Translations under genes and position numbers: made by a program
DNA from: Gnetum montanum
Lineage: Eukaryota; Streptophyta; Gnetopsida; Gnetales; Gnetaceae
Assembly: GCA_015680685.1 (NCBI GenBank)
Contig: MNCI01024347.1
Coordinates: forward strand, 22,757 to 57,677
Reading direction: 5' to 3'
DNA: 34,921 bases
Shown here: one piece after another, positions 1-10,388 of the stretch
Numbering within the stretch: the first letter of the stretch is position 1
Layout of the letters: each line of letters starts with the position of its first letter
The notes under the pieces: model-generated
Databases searched by the model: none
The model's input: only the letters and a program-made list of their open reading frames with translations
Told to the model about the DNA's origin: nothing

Positions 1-160
1 ATGGATAAAGTGGTCTCATTGCCTATCATATCAAAAGAAACATACCTTAGTATCAACATTGTGACTTAAAGGTAAAAACCAAACATTAGCAATCAATATG
101 AAAACAGTTCATACCATCATTCCGAACACTTATTGGGTGACAAACTTACAAGGTGGTTGG

Positions 161-320
161 TGCGCACACACACACACACAAAATGGAAAAGTATAATGAT
201 GTTGTAAAACAAAAAATAAGAAAAGTTAAAGAAAGTTGTAAAACAAAAACGTGTAGAACAAAAATGTTGTAAAACAAAAACTTGTAAAACAAAAACGTGT
301 AAAACAAAAATCGAAAAAGA
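161..320 (-). repeat. CA run and A-rich tandem motif in copy A
   Basis: A short CA microsatellite (about 164-180) is followed by several copies of a 13-17 base motif close to TGTAAAACAAAAACG (237-315). The reverse complement occurs at 14500-14640 in copy B, so this is a family feature marking the end of the coding region. Confidence 0.7.
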
Positions 321-590
321 ACTGAGGGCTCCATATGATTAGCATAGGTGGCCATCTCCCCCATGACTGAATTGTAAGGGAGAGATTTGAAATAATGAGC
401 GTTTTTTTGAATTTCGTAGAAGTGCCCAACTTCTCCCAACTGATGTTTTTAGGTTGAGGGGTGGAAGTTGATGATGCTCATATTTCAATGTGTCTATGCC
501 TTCGTTGTTGGCCTAGGTTTACTTAGTTTGTTCCATGCATATTTGGTTGCTCTTTCGAGTAGATGTCAACCACGGGGTATCTACTATTTC

Positions 591-1130
591 TTATGTGGTT
601 GCTACATACAGGCATCCTTGTTGCAAAGTTTCAAGGGCATACTTGTTACATGGAGGCATTTCCTCCATGTCATCACCTGATGAATCACTATATGTGATGC
701 ATGGAACTTTCCTCTTCTTGATCTTTCCACAAATTTTTATCTTAGATATTTCCAAGGAAAGATCGCGGATCCTAAGGCATGCGTATACTGTACTTAGCCA
801 TGCCCTTCCCATTATAATTGAAAAGTCCCCTTCGTTTTTGTTCACTTAAATTGCTAGGAAATCAGCTGGGTAAGACCAATCACACATAGTGGTAATGATG
901 TCCTCCACCAATCCTAAGGAAATGGTGATGGACTGGTCTGCCAGATCTAGTTGAATGTTGCTCTTCTTAAGTTGGGGAAGGTCCCAAGCATGATATATCT
1001 CTCGTGAAATTAAGTTGACTCCGGAACCTGAGTTAAGAAGAGCCCTATGTGGTTCATTTCTGGTGACTTGAAGGTAGATTAAGGGCCTCCCAAGGTCAGT
1101 TAGTTTCCTAGGAAGGTGACCTACCTTGAT
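591..1130 (-). pseudogene. Degenerate retropepsin-like protease of copy A
   Basis: Aspartic protease domain that would mature the polyprotein. Copies B and E have ALLDSGS at the catalytic loop. Here the codon at 1032-1034 (minus strand) gives Asn, so the motif reads ALLNSGSGVNLIS and the catalytic Asp is missing. The later segment FSIIMGRAWLST, typical of the second half of these proteases, is intact. It ends in KVPCITYSDSSGDDMEEMPPC, shared with copy B. The upstream part has a stop. No RT follows towards the window edge. Confidence 0.65.
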
Positions 1131-1280
1131 CTAGTCGATTACAGTATGCGTTAACATAACAGTATGCGTTAAGCTCTAATTTTGGACAAAAGGGTGCTCC
1201 GAAGTGTTAGATGGTGGAGGAGTTTACATGGGTCCAACCGCTTATTGTTGCAAGAGTTTGTCTGGGATTTTGGTTCTAAA

Positions 1281-3671
1281 CTAAGGTCTTTTCTTTTTAT
1301 AGTTGTTAGAACCAGCAGTAGGTTGAATATTTATAGCTCTCACAGCGTGACGTTGTTGCGATTGAGGAGGAAGTTCCCCTTGCATTGTTGGAGCAAGAGG
1401 TGTTGTGGGAACTAAAAATGGAAGAGGTGCAAATGGATTTGGAGGATGGGATGAGTGTGAGATGTCTCTTGGAGGAGAAGGAGTCCTCTTGAAGTACTCT
1501 CGAACTTGGTAGTGATAGTTGGGGGTTGTGTGACTCGTAGAGTCACCTGGAGAAACTACTCGCTGCACATAATAACCATAAGGATCGGGCTACCGGTAAG
1601 GGTACTGTTGTGTTGGCGGTGGCATCCCCCATGACTATGGGTATTGCCATTGCTGATGCTATCCAATGGGTTGTGGTGGAGTTCCACTTAGATAATACGT
1701 TAGTGGTTGGTGGAACTGCCTTGGGTTACCTTGTGGATAAGGTAACCTGTGGGGTGTTTGCCGTTGGTTGAGCCTTGGATTTAGCACATACACCCTAGAC
1801 TCCTGTAGATGTGAGATAATTGGGTAACATTCCTTAGGATGGTCATAGTGGCAGATCTCACATCCACTATCATTTTCTATGTCAGATTCCACAGCCTCAT
1901 CGGAGATAAGAATTTTTCCCTTACCCTTGTTATGTGCAGGGCTTGAATTTCTCTGCTTTGTCTTACCTTTGTCACTACTTCGTTCCTCCTTAGACTTTTG
2001 TATGATTTTCAAGACTTTTTCAATTCTCGAATCTAAGGAATCCCACATTTGGTCTACCTTGGCTGATACTTCAGTTGTTAATTTTTGGATCAGCAAGGTT
2101 TTCAGATTCACCAACTCTTCGTGTGGTGACTCATCCTCCTCATCATAGAATTTCACTCCCTTCTTGCGAAGGGAGGGATCACGGTTGTATTCTTCTACAC
2201 TTTCTCTTTTGCGTAGCTCACCTTCTTCTTTTGCTACTTGTTTCAACAAGTGATGTACTTCATCGGCTCTAAGTTGTGAGAGTCTCCCTTGGGCATACGT
2301 TCCAAGGGTTTTTCTAGTTTCATGTCTTAGCCCATCCACGATGTCGCGAAGTTGATCTATTTGAGCATACCCATGGCCTAGGCAACGATGTAACAATGTG
2401 TAGTAGCGGGCCATGGCAACATCCAAGGGTTCATAGGTACCTTGTTTCTAGCCTTGGATCTACTTATGCAAATTGGACAGTCTGGAGTACGTCTGATACT
2501 TATTGTTGAATAGTTCTAGCATCGTACTCCACCTCTTGATGGTTTCTGGTTCTAAGGACCGGTACCAGCTCTCTACTTATTTGGTGAGTGTCCTTGGGAA
2601 CAACTTAAGTTTTTGCCACTCATTTTCTATATTCTGCAAGGCACAGGCATCGTGAAATGCCTATAAATGATTTTGCGGATCAGCATTGTATCCCCCTTCA
2701 AATCGTGAGATATTGTTCATGTCTAAACGTTTGATCCAACTATCCTTTAAATGCCTTGTGGAAATCCTAACTACCTCCGTTATGTCAAGCATACTTCGAG
2801 TTGTGAGTAGGGGCTCTTCATGATCATCTCTTTCATGATGCTTGTGATGTCTACGTTGTTCCCTACTCTGCCTACGTCCTTGCCTTTGTCCTCTCTCTCG
2901 ACTCTCTTGTCAAGGTCTTTCATCCTTCTTACCTTTATCCTCTCTGTTATGTTCATGATGGCTGCGCCTAGATGTGGAAGGAGAGGATGAGTGATGGGAT
3001 GAAGGAGAAGAAGAAGGGGAACCATCGCCATGACGATGTTTCTTGCCTTCTTTTCCGTTGCTATGGCCCTGATCATGGTGACGATCTAAGTGCTCATCCT
3101 TAGCATAAGTGGTTGTTCCCTCTATGAACATTTGGTGTTCATGGGCATCAGAACCATGGTTATGTATCGTTGATTGTAGGTTCTGATACTTAACCTTCTT
3201 ACCATCATTAGGAGGGGAAACATCTTTTGCTAAAGAACCCATGATAAGGGGTTCCTCATCTCCTATTTCGCTAAGGATGTGCGGGACCTTTCCCTTCAAC
3301 AGTGCATGTTGACTCTCCTACCTTAAGTCCCTCATACATTAGGCATCTGTGGGATAACAATCCCTCATGTCAAAATCCTCCGCAACGTATTCAGCAAATA
3401 GTTCTTGTATGCTAATCTATGCCAAGGCATGGAAAAGCATGCAAGAGACTAATTGATTTGGGGGTAACACGATGTTACCTTGCAAATCTCTCCATCGTAG
3501 CTGTTCGTTTTGATGGAGAATAAAAGTAAAATTAGGGATATACTCATAAGGATGAGTATATGTCATCTTATATTGTTTAGGACTTTGCTGATTTTGGTCA
3601 TGTGTTTTATGTTGCCGACTATCTCATGTATGGTCCTTAGGTGGTGAGTTGCTCTTATGAGAAGAAGACAT
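1281..3671 (-). pseudogene. Degenerate gag of copy A
   Basis: Gag polyprotein, the structural protein that packages element RNA. It starts at 3671 (MSSSH). An N-terminal block (3671-3300) is followed by an in-frame TAG, a Ser/His-rich linker with SPSSSPSSHHSSSPS (about 3000), a charged tract RRHHKHHERDDHEEPLL (about 2820-2870) broken upstream by a TGA where copy B has CGA, and a Retrotrans_gag-like domain. The longest open stretch is 1659-2426 (255 aa), with heptad-like KLTTEVSAKVDQMWDSLDSR and the knuckle CEICHYDHPKEC. A Pro-rich tail (1281-1568) includes RTPSPPRDISH. In-frame TAG codons are shared with copy B. Family is clear; function is lost. Confidence 0.75.
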
Positions 3672-3793
3672 TTTTATCGGTGTGCTAATTTCACCGTTAT
3701 AAAATTTTTCTGTTAATTAACTTGAAGGTTCATTTAGGCTCCCAACGATGTAAGTGATATCCTTTATGTTCTATTTGGCGCACAAACACTTTG

Positions 3794-3811
3794 TCCTTGG
3801 CAACGGCGCCA
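3794..3811 (-). other. Primer binding site, tRNA-Asp type (copy A)
   Basis: One base internal to the LTR, the minus strand reads TGGCGCCGTTGCCAAGGA. This complements the 3' end of plant tRNA-Asp apart from two bases. Its position beside the LTR end sets the element orientation. Confidence 0.8.
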
Positions 3812-3812
3812 A

Positions 3813-4773
3813 TGATGAGTGGCGAGGTACCCCTACACTCAACCATACGAAACGAGTGTAGCATGCGCGATCCGATTGAACTTCGTAGACTAAATGCCTA
3901 CACACCCCATGGAACACTTGGGGTTAATCATTCGTTGTCTTCCCAGACTTACTTGTAGTTTTCATGGTGTATGCTTAAGTAAGTCTGAGGTATATGATTT
4001 TTATAGTCTTTTAATGTTTTTCTCTTATGCTATTAAGGTGAAGGGTTGAGAAACTAACTAACTCTAACTAATGACTAAGTCTAAACTAACTAGCGTTAGC
4101 ATCCGTTCCCACTTACCGTACACACCCTGAACTATGCAACCGCGGCTACCAAACGCTAATCGTTACTGGGATCACCACACGTAACGCACGTGCTTGAAGT
4201 GGTCGTATTGAGGCACTTAACTAGCCTAAGCGTGATGACCAGAAGATTCCTTGACTAGCCGTACACATCCGTAGATGCTCGTAATCAAGTCGTACTCACC
4301 TCGCATTCTAGGAGTTGAGGGTGAGAGAGACTAATCGTGATGAGCAGCCAATTCCTTGATTAGCCATACGCATTTGTCAATGCTCGTAATCAAGTCATAC
4401 TCATGCCGCGCTAATGCGGGTAATAAATAATAGGTAGGAAATAACATCTAATAAACCTATTCCATGCACTGCAAGGTTTATCCACAAAGCTCATCTTTAT
4501 TGTCGTACAAAACTTGCGTTTAGGTACAAACTGCTCGAATAATGATCCATTCACTTGGGGACTCCTACTGCGGGTACATGGAAAATATTCTATCTCTAGA
4601 GTGATCAATCTGCCAAAGTTTCCTTACTTCTAGCCTAGGATTGGAAATAAGTGGAGTGTCGCCTCTTATTTATGGATTTGGCGACGGACCGCGATATCAC
4701 ATACGCGATATCGCAGGGGATGATGCGATATTGCGTATGCGATATCACAACTCATGCGAATCGCGTCTCATCA
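3813..4773 (-). repeat. 5' LTR of copy A
   Basis: About 961 bp. On the minus strand it begins TGATGAGACGCGAT and ends CCACTCATCA, giving 7-bp inverted termini. It aligns with the LTRs at 10244-11243 and 16278-17200. The U3 has GATATC-rich palindromic sequence like copy B. The TATA-like site (4667-4674) reads CATAAATA instead of TATAAATA. Confidence 0.85.
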
Positions 4774-6122
4774 GTGTGTCACTCATTGTATAGAAGGAGA
4801 TGAAGCTTGGAAGATCCTTTTTAGGCATAACATTTCTTGTCTTGGTAATCACCATAGATGGAAAAACACTCATTCAAGCAATTGGATCATCAGCGGAGGT
4901 TCTCATAAGATTATAGGTTCTTTTTTGTTAAAGAAAATTTGGTGGTATTGGAGTCAACTTAAAGGCTTTGGGCAATGAAAACCTTCCCAGGTAAGGTTGA
5001 ACTCTTTGTCGATGCACTCCATCTAGTCATCTTCGATTTTCTTAAAAAGTTTGGGTTATCTTTATGACGAATTCTCTCATAGAGCCAATTGTTTTGCCAA
5101 TCACAATATTCATAATGTTGCTCAATTATTTACTATTAGAAATGATTCTACTACCCTCTCTTGGCAACATGCCAAAGTAAAATAGGGGTTTCAAAGACAA
5201 GATAGTCTTATTTACCACCATATTAAGCATGTTCTCTCCAACTTTGGTGTTCTTAAGTTGCATAATAATACTCCTTGGTATGACAATTAGTTTTGGCCTG
5301 ATGGTTCCCCTCTACGTTCTTTACACCTTTCTNATTGGGTGTTGTTAAGGTGAGCTGCAAATCAAAGAAGAAAACCTTAAAACCAAAGTCTTAATAGAGC
5401 CCAAAGTTGCAAGATGACACCTTAGTCACCTACAACAAGACAAAAGCTTATTGCACCCCTTAGGACGAAAGTTAAAAAAAAAAANACTTCCAAGGCCCAA
5501 CCTAAGCACCGTTTCTTTTTCTGATCCTTGATTCATCAAGGTCTTCCCATTGGACATATGCTTCACTTCTTAGAAGTTGATTGCCCTAAATGCACCATTT
5601 GTTAAGCCAATGACTCTTTTGTACATGTCTTTTAAGATTGCTTGTTCTTACAACAAATTTGAAAGTGGTGTCAATCTCTCCAAGCTTTTATTCTTAACCA
5701 TTATGTCGATTTCTCTCTATGTATCTTCAAAGATGATTGTGTTAAGGGATGCCTTCAAAAAGCCTTGAAAATCCTCTTATTTGAGATTATTTTCTTTATT
5801 TGGAAATGTCGTCTAGATGCCTGGTATGAAAACACCAACGACATTGAATTTGACTATGGTATGAAATGCTCTATTGCTAGAAATGTTCAACTTCAATGTC
5901 AAGAACTAAGTTTTACCAATAATATTACTTTTTCTTAAGTGGTTTCTCTTTTGAAATTTTTTTGTTTTAGTTTTTTTTTTTTAACTTTCGTCCTAAGGGG
6001 TGCAATAAGCTTTTGTCTTGTTGTAGGTGACTAGGGTGTCATCTTGCAACTTTGGGCTCTATTAAGACTTTGGTTTTAAGGTTTTCTTCTTTGATTTGCA
6101 GCTCACCTTAACAACACCCAAC
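4774..6122 (+). pseudogene. LINE ORF2 3' remnant
   Basis: Broken reading frames resemble the C-terminal part of a plant non-LTR retrotransposon ORF2. At 4754-4978 there is GDEAWKILFRHNIS and later KKIWWYWSQLKGFG. Near 5260-5330 a segment reads TPWYDN, a stop, then FWPDGSPLRSLHL, similar to the WYDNWHPDG region after the reverse transcriptase. At 5521-5590 GLPIGHMLHFLEVDCPKC resembles the zf-RVT zinc-binding module. At 5780-5830 IIFFIWKCRLDAWYEN matches the usual terminal IWKxRN-type stretch. Several stops and frame changes are present. The polymerase core is not seen. The piece between N5333 and N5485 is an inverted duplicate of 5973-6122 and probably does not belong here. Assigned by motif recall only. 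Confidence 0.45.
5333..5485. repeat. N-bounded inverted copy of 5973-6122
   Basis: Between N at 5333 and N at 5485 the sequence is the reverse complement of 5973-6122, with about one mismatch seen. Exact N borders suggest a scaffold segment placed in the wrong orientation or duplicated during assembly. Confidence 0.8.
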
Positions 6123-6270
6123 ACCCCTTCCTCCCCACCCCCAAAGGGGATATAAATTAACATTGAAAAATACTTTTAAAATCGTAGGAACTTTTATAAG
6201 CAATACAATATAAGGGGCTGTTGATTGAAAGCATTTAAGGACCTTGTCCATGCAAGCTATGCTAGTGTGT

Positions 6271-6440
6271 TCATTTATTTTATTTTATTTTATTTATCTC
6301 CGACGACCCATCGGTCCAGCACATAAAATTGTAAAGCACATGCATGCACGTCAACCATATCTCATTTATTTTATATATCGTCGACGACCCAGCAGTCCAG
6401 CATATAAAATTGTAAACAAATGCGTGCACGTCAGCCACTG
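6271..6440 (+). repeat. Two diverged direct repeats of about 80-90 bp
   Basis: Units 6271-6361 and 6362-6440 both run from a TCATTTATTTTAT stretch through CGACGACCCA, GTCCAGCA and TAAAATTGTAAA to GCACGTCA. No gene is supported here. The open frames across it on both strands look incidental. Confidence 0.7.
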
Positions 6441-7919
6441 CCGGCCCCTGGAAGCTTCTGATGCAAGGAACTGTTCTCACTGGTTCAAGGTTCGATTCCA
6501 ACTGCACACAACACTGAGCGGGCCGACCCGTGGCCCTAAAACCTTCGTTGCTCTTCATAAAGTGGATGCATGAAATTACACATCAGTAGGCCCCACCGTC
6601 ACCAATCCAATTCACACCCACCATGCGAGTGTCTCTGCTGTTTCTCAATTATTATCATTTTACATTCTTGCTGCACGTATTTTTCTAATGGGAAGGTGGA
6701 GTCCCCCTATGGAGTTTTTATATATTTTGTTGGTTCTTGGCTTTGCGAAAAAGCCAGATCTGAGGTATCTTTTTTAATAATCAGAAATTGTAGAGTCTGT
6801 AGTTTTGCGTTGGGCAGATGTGTATTTTTAAAGTTGAATTATACCAGTGAAGATGGATTTCCTCGATTCATGGAGATCGAAGAGATTTCCTCGTTCCATG
6901 GTAGAGGAGTTTACTTTGAAACTGGATTTTCTCATAAAAATGTAGGTCCTATGACTTATGACCTCATGTTTACAAGGTCAGAAAATTTATTGTGCCGGGT
7001 CTGCTGGTCTGAAATTTTCCTTCCAAAAAAGCAGTCGATTTTTCTATAAAAAGAAAGGTGAAGGGAAAGGTCACTCGACTCGACTCAACTCGTATCACAG
7101 AAATTTCAATGCCAGGCCTAAAAATGTCAATGCCACGACCAATTGTTAAGCTAAGCCGGTTTAGCGTGAAAATTTGGGAGAACCAACTTTCAATTTTCCA
7201 ACGTAACATATTTCTTTGAACAACATAGACTCCACAAACTTTTCATGGTTCACGACCAACAGCCGCAGAAAGTGACCAAAATTTTCAAAAGCAATGTTGA
7301 TTTGGAAAAAACCACCATGCAAGTGGAATGAATCACGCGGTTTAAAGAAGTTCACAATTCCCATATTGCCAAACACGTTCCCAGTATTTGAAAAGATCGA
7401 ATCCATAGCCTTAACAAAACTTTTGATTTTGCCACTTGCTTGACAGAAACGCAACAAAAAGTCGTTACTCAGTCATTTTTGGGTAAAAACTTTACAGACC
7501 AAACTTTAGACACGGCTTCTTAGAAGCCAAGCCAATATCTTTTCTGACTTTTCTAATTGTTGGTACTTTACCACTTATAGCATCCCAAAAGAATACAAGG
7601 ATTAAAGTGGAAGGCACCTCTAAAAGGAAAAAAAAAACATCTTTCAATGTAGCTGTAAAATAAAAGAAATCTGAAAAATAATTTTGATGGAAGGGTAAAA
7701 GATTTTAACTTCATTTTCACAATATTTCATTAAAAATCACCTTACTTTAATTTAAAATTAATCATCTTGTATCCTTATTCCATCTTTGAGAAAGGATTTG
7801 ATGATGAGTGGCTATAGTCAATGACGCCTTTCTTTTAAATAAAATAGATTACTATAAAATTAGTTTTAAAAAAACAAAGAAAAGAAAGGCGTGACAATGG
7901 GGTTTAGACACTGAATCTC
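6441..7919. other. Unassigned region, no supported gene
   Basis: I see no convincing coding region or transposon signature. An open frame at 6570-7049 (159 aa) has no recognisable domain or signal sequence and no codon pattern I would trust. A stretch at 6483-6500 contains a pol III B-box-like GGTTCGATTCC without a clear A box. Confidence 0.4.
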
Positions 7920-7989
7920 TTTTATGATGTATACAAAATAGATGTTAGTTGGCCTTTTATGATGTATACAAAATAGATGTTAGTTGGCC
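7920..7989 (+). repeat. 35-bp perfect tandem duplication
   Basis: Two identical 35-bp units (7920-7954 and 7955-7989), each starting TTTTATGATGTATACAAAAT. They lie about 270 bases upstream of the start codon of peptide locus 1, so they could be in its promoter or leader. Confidence 0.9.
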
Positions 7990-8254
7990 TGGACTAACAG
8001 TTGGACCTGCCAATTTTCGATTCTGACCGTGACTTTGTGCAGAATAATCGTCCGTGTGGAGAAATGTGGGACGAAATTCCAGCTTTAGCATCCACGAAAC
8101 AACCACGAACATTCATCAACAAACCAACCAAGGAATTGCGGATATCTTCTTCAACTCTACAAAATTCAGAGCAAATTCAGATGATGAGGCTAAGAAAGCT
8201 GTGTGCAGTTCTAATCTAACAGAAACACATACATCTGTACAAAGATACAGCACA

Positions 8255-8613
8255 ATGATGGTGGCCGTTAACAAGGAGGCACTTTGTTTTCTTCTTCTGT
8301 TATTGTTGTTGCTTGGAGTTGTTGCTAGAGCCAGAAGTCCAATGAATAAAATTGCTGTGAATAATAAGCAATATGCCAATATCAAAGTCTTAAGTACCTC
8401 CAGCCATGCCCAAGATTTTATTTCTTTCTGTTTCTGTATCACAGGAAATGGCGGACGAAAGTGGAAAGTGGCATGAACTTGAGTAATAGGAGGAGGAGGA
8501 AGACGCTTCCACGGAAACCAGCGATGAGAATAGGATCTCTCAGATCTGTTCCAAACTGCTCAATATGGATAACAATGGGCTTGCACGCTAAATGCCCATC
8601 AAAACCGCCATAG
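8255..8613 (+). CDS. Small secreted peptide precursor, locus 1 (two exons, possibly broken)
   Basis: Predicted secreted peptide precursor. Exon 1 (8255-8356) encodes a signal peptide with a leucine core (FLLLLLLLLGVVARA). A donor-like GTGAAT is at 8357 and a pyrimidine-rich acceptor ends at 8444 (intron 88 nt). Exon 2 is judged from homology with locus 2 (29464-29829): ESGMNLSNRRRRK matches ASGVTLSARSIGRK there. It ends NCSIWITMGLHAKCPSKPP with TAG at 8611-8613, against QCNVRGMPRRCPPSG at locus 2. The intron aligns too (GCAATATG and the acceptor). The homologous exon 2 frame needs a phase-2 donor, but the candidate donor is phase 0. Unshifted splicing gives EMADESGKWHELE and a stop. Hence either a 1-base indel, an unseen splice site, or a pseudogene. 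Two terminal cysteines recall SCREW/CTNIP-type phytocytokines. That family is only a guess. Confidence 0.5.
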
Positions 8614-8628
8614 GATTGGATTGGATTA

Positions 8629-8850
8629 ATACTGTGTGTCCTTGTATATATTCCCTGTCGTTGCTGTTTATCTCCTTTCACTACCATGCGTAGCTCTTCT
8701 TTGCCTTCTATCCTCGTACACTTTCAAATAGCCAATAAGTCCCATGGAAAGCCATTAATACTGTTTGTCCTTGTGAAAATTCACAGCAGGTGCTGTTTAT
8801 TTTCCTTTTCTAGCACGAATAACTCTTCAACTTTTATGACCATATTCATA
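8629..8850 (+). repeat. Diverged direct duplication 3' of peptide locus 1
   Basis: Segments beginning near 8629 (ATACTGTGTGTCCTTGT) and 8757 (ATACTGTTTGTCCTTGT) share GTGCTGTTTAT/TTGCTGTTTAT and later AACTCTTC/TAGCTCTTC blocks. This is probably a local duplication of the 3' flank of locus 1. No coding assigned. Confidence 0.5.
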
Positions 8851-9289
8851 TTTGTTCAAATCTTTCCATTACGTTGTAAACGGAGCTGCAGGTCTCCAAC
8901 TTTACAAACATTTTAAAGCAATCATTTAAATCTTTACAATAATTTTGATTAAGGTATTTAAAATGATTTTATACCTGTAATACTAGTCGGACTAAAATGA
9001 TGTCATTTTCCAGCTTAAGGATACTCTTTTTATTTGTCACCAGAAACATTTAAGAGGTTGTTTATCATCATAAAGACTAAGAGGTTGAATAAGCCATAAA
9101 TAATAAAGAGTAAACAAGTGAGAAAATTTAAGAAAATAAGTTGGAACTTATTCTTTAAAGGATCATTACAGAGAGCTTCAATGCTTATCTTTTCAAAAAT
9201 ACTGTTATATCAAGAAGTAGAGCCAAAATAGTGAACATGATATTATTTTTCATTTATCTTAAAGAAAGTTTTAAAGAACCATGAAGGTT

Positions 9290-10243
9290 TCTTTAACGAT
9301 TCCTTCAGATTTTCACATAGAGTACACTATTTACTTTACCCATGTCCTCTATTTTAAAGTTTGAGGACAACTGCCTTTTATAGTAATAAAAATATTAGTG
9401 GCTAGTAAAATATCATCCACATATAAAGAAAGGATAATGAAACTTTTATTGGATCTCTCAACTTATACAAAAAGAACTTTTTTGATCATCATAAATCCAT
9501 CAATAGTGATAGCTTGATGAGATCTAAAGTACTACAAGCTAGATAATTATCTTAATCCATAAATAGATTGTGAGAGTCTACAAATCTTGTACTATTAACC
9601 TTGCACTATGAATCCATGAAGTAAATTAAATAAATTTCCTTATCTAATTGTCCATAAAGAAACGTAGTCCTAACATCTAATTTAGTAAAGTTTCTAGTCT
9701 AGGTACACAAATATAGCTAGCATGAAATGAATAGAAGTAAACCTAACTATAGATGAGAAGGTTTCTTCATGATCTATACTTTGCTATTGGGTCCACTCTT
9801 TTTCTACAAGGCAAGCCTTATACTTTTCAATGAAATCATCTATCTTATGTTTAATCTTTAGGATCCATTTGTTTTCAATGGCCTTTTGTCTTAACAAAAG
9901 TTCAACTAAGTCTTAGGCATGATTGGTTTTTATAGACTCAATCTCTTCTATCATAATATTCATCCATTTCTTACTAGTAGGTGATGAGAGGGCCTCATCA
10001 TATGCATACAGCTCATTATCATGTCCATCTATCATAGATGCTTCCTTACTTATGATACAACAACAAGGAAAGCTTATGCAAGTGCTCCTATGTAATTGAG
10101 GTTCTTAGGAGGTTTCATTTTATAAAGGTAATCTATTAATGCATAAGCTAGTTCCTGTATCCCTAGGAATTGGAGGAATATCCTCAGTTTTTTTTTGGAT
10201 TGGTCGTAGTGCCAAAATCGAGATCATCTACTTCATTAAAGGT
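9290..10243 (-). pseudogene. Ty1/copia reverse transcriptase, 3' half of an interrupted element
   Basis: On the minus strand the sequence contains copia RT landmarks. About 9905-9815 gives KAIENKWILKIKHKIDDF and EKYKACLVEKEWTQ, the conserved entry to the copia polymerase. The catalytic block LYVDDILLA is at 9400-9426. About 9370-9310 gives FEDMGKVNSVLYVKI, matching the region just after the active site. Stops and frameshifts are frequent. The frame is cut at 10243 by insertion of copy B, and the 5' half resumes at 17201. Similarity fades left of about 9290, and no copia 3' LTR is recognised there. Confidence 0.75.
10239..10243 (+). repeat. Target-site duplication (left), AAGGT
   Basis: AAGGT directly precedes the LTR start TGATGAG at 10244. 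The same five bases follow the 3' LTR at 17201-17205. This proves a single insertion event into the copia element. Confidence 0.9.
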
Positions 10244-10250
10244 TGATGAG

Positions 10251-10365
10251 ACGCGATATCGTGGCCGTCGCGATATCGCGTCATCCCCTGCAATATCGCG
10301 TACGCGATATCGTGGCCGTCGCGATATCGCGTCATCCCCTACAATATCGCGTACGCGATATCGTG
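10251..10365 (+). repeat. 51-bp GATATC-rich tandem repeat in the LTR U3
   Basis: Units start at 10251 and 10302 with a partial third at 10353, each beginning ACGCGATATCGTGGCCGTCG. Each holds the palindrome CGCGATATCGCG. The array is CpG-rich, unlike its surroundings, and lies just upstream of the TATA box. Open frames on both strands across it are repeat artefacts. Confidence 0.85.
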
Positions 10366-10380
10366 ATCCGCTGCCAAATC

Positions 10381-10388
10381 TATAAATA
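10381..10388 (+). promoter_or_regulatory. LTR TATA box
   Basis: TATAAATA within CTATAAATAAGAGGCAGCAC. The same block occurs in the 3' LTR (16338-16345) and, inverted, in the copy E LTR segment (30625-30632). Copy A has a mutated version. Transcription would be expected to start some 30 bases downstream. Confidence 0.75.

Larger units (their letters stand above)
1..4773 (-). mobile_element. Gag-protease LTR retrotransposon, copy A (5' part)
   Basis: On the minus strand this block reads 5' LTR (4773 to 3813), tRNA-Asp primer site, gag (from 3671), protease-like region (about 1130 to 591) and an A-rich tail (320-187), then runs off the window. Its order and sequence match 10244 to about 14790 on the plus strand almost throughout, so copies A and B lie as a large inverted repeat. 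No reverse transcriptase or integrase motif is visible in this part. The coding region carries stops and an altered protease active site, so it is defunct. The 3' LTR lies outside the window. Confidence 0.85.

Noticed and set aside
6470-6520. tRNA or SINE signal: GGTTCGATTCC B-box-like motif
   Set aside because: No clear A box at the right distance, no cloverleaf, no A- or T-tail with target duplication.
6570-7049. 159-aa open frame as a gene
   Set aside because: No domain, signal or splice context; composition looks like translated non-coding DNA.
8054-8254. Upstream extension of the locus 1 open frame (start at 8054)
   Set aside because: The extension would place the hydrophobic signal core about 75 residues inside; the start at 8255 gives a normal signal peptide and matches locus 2.
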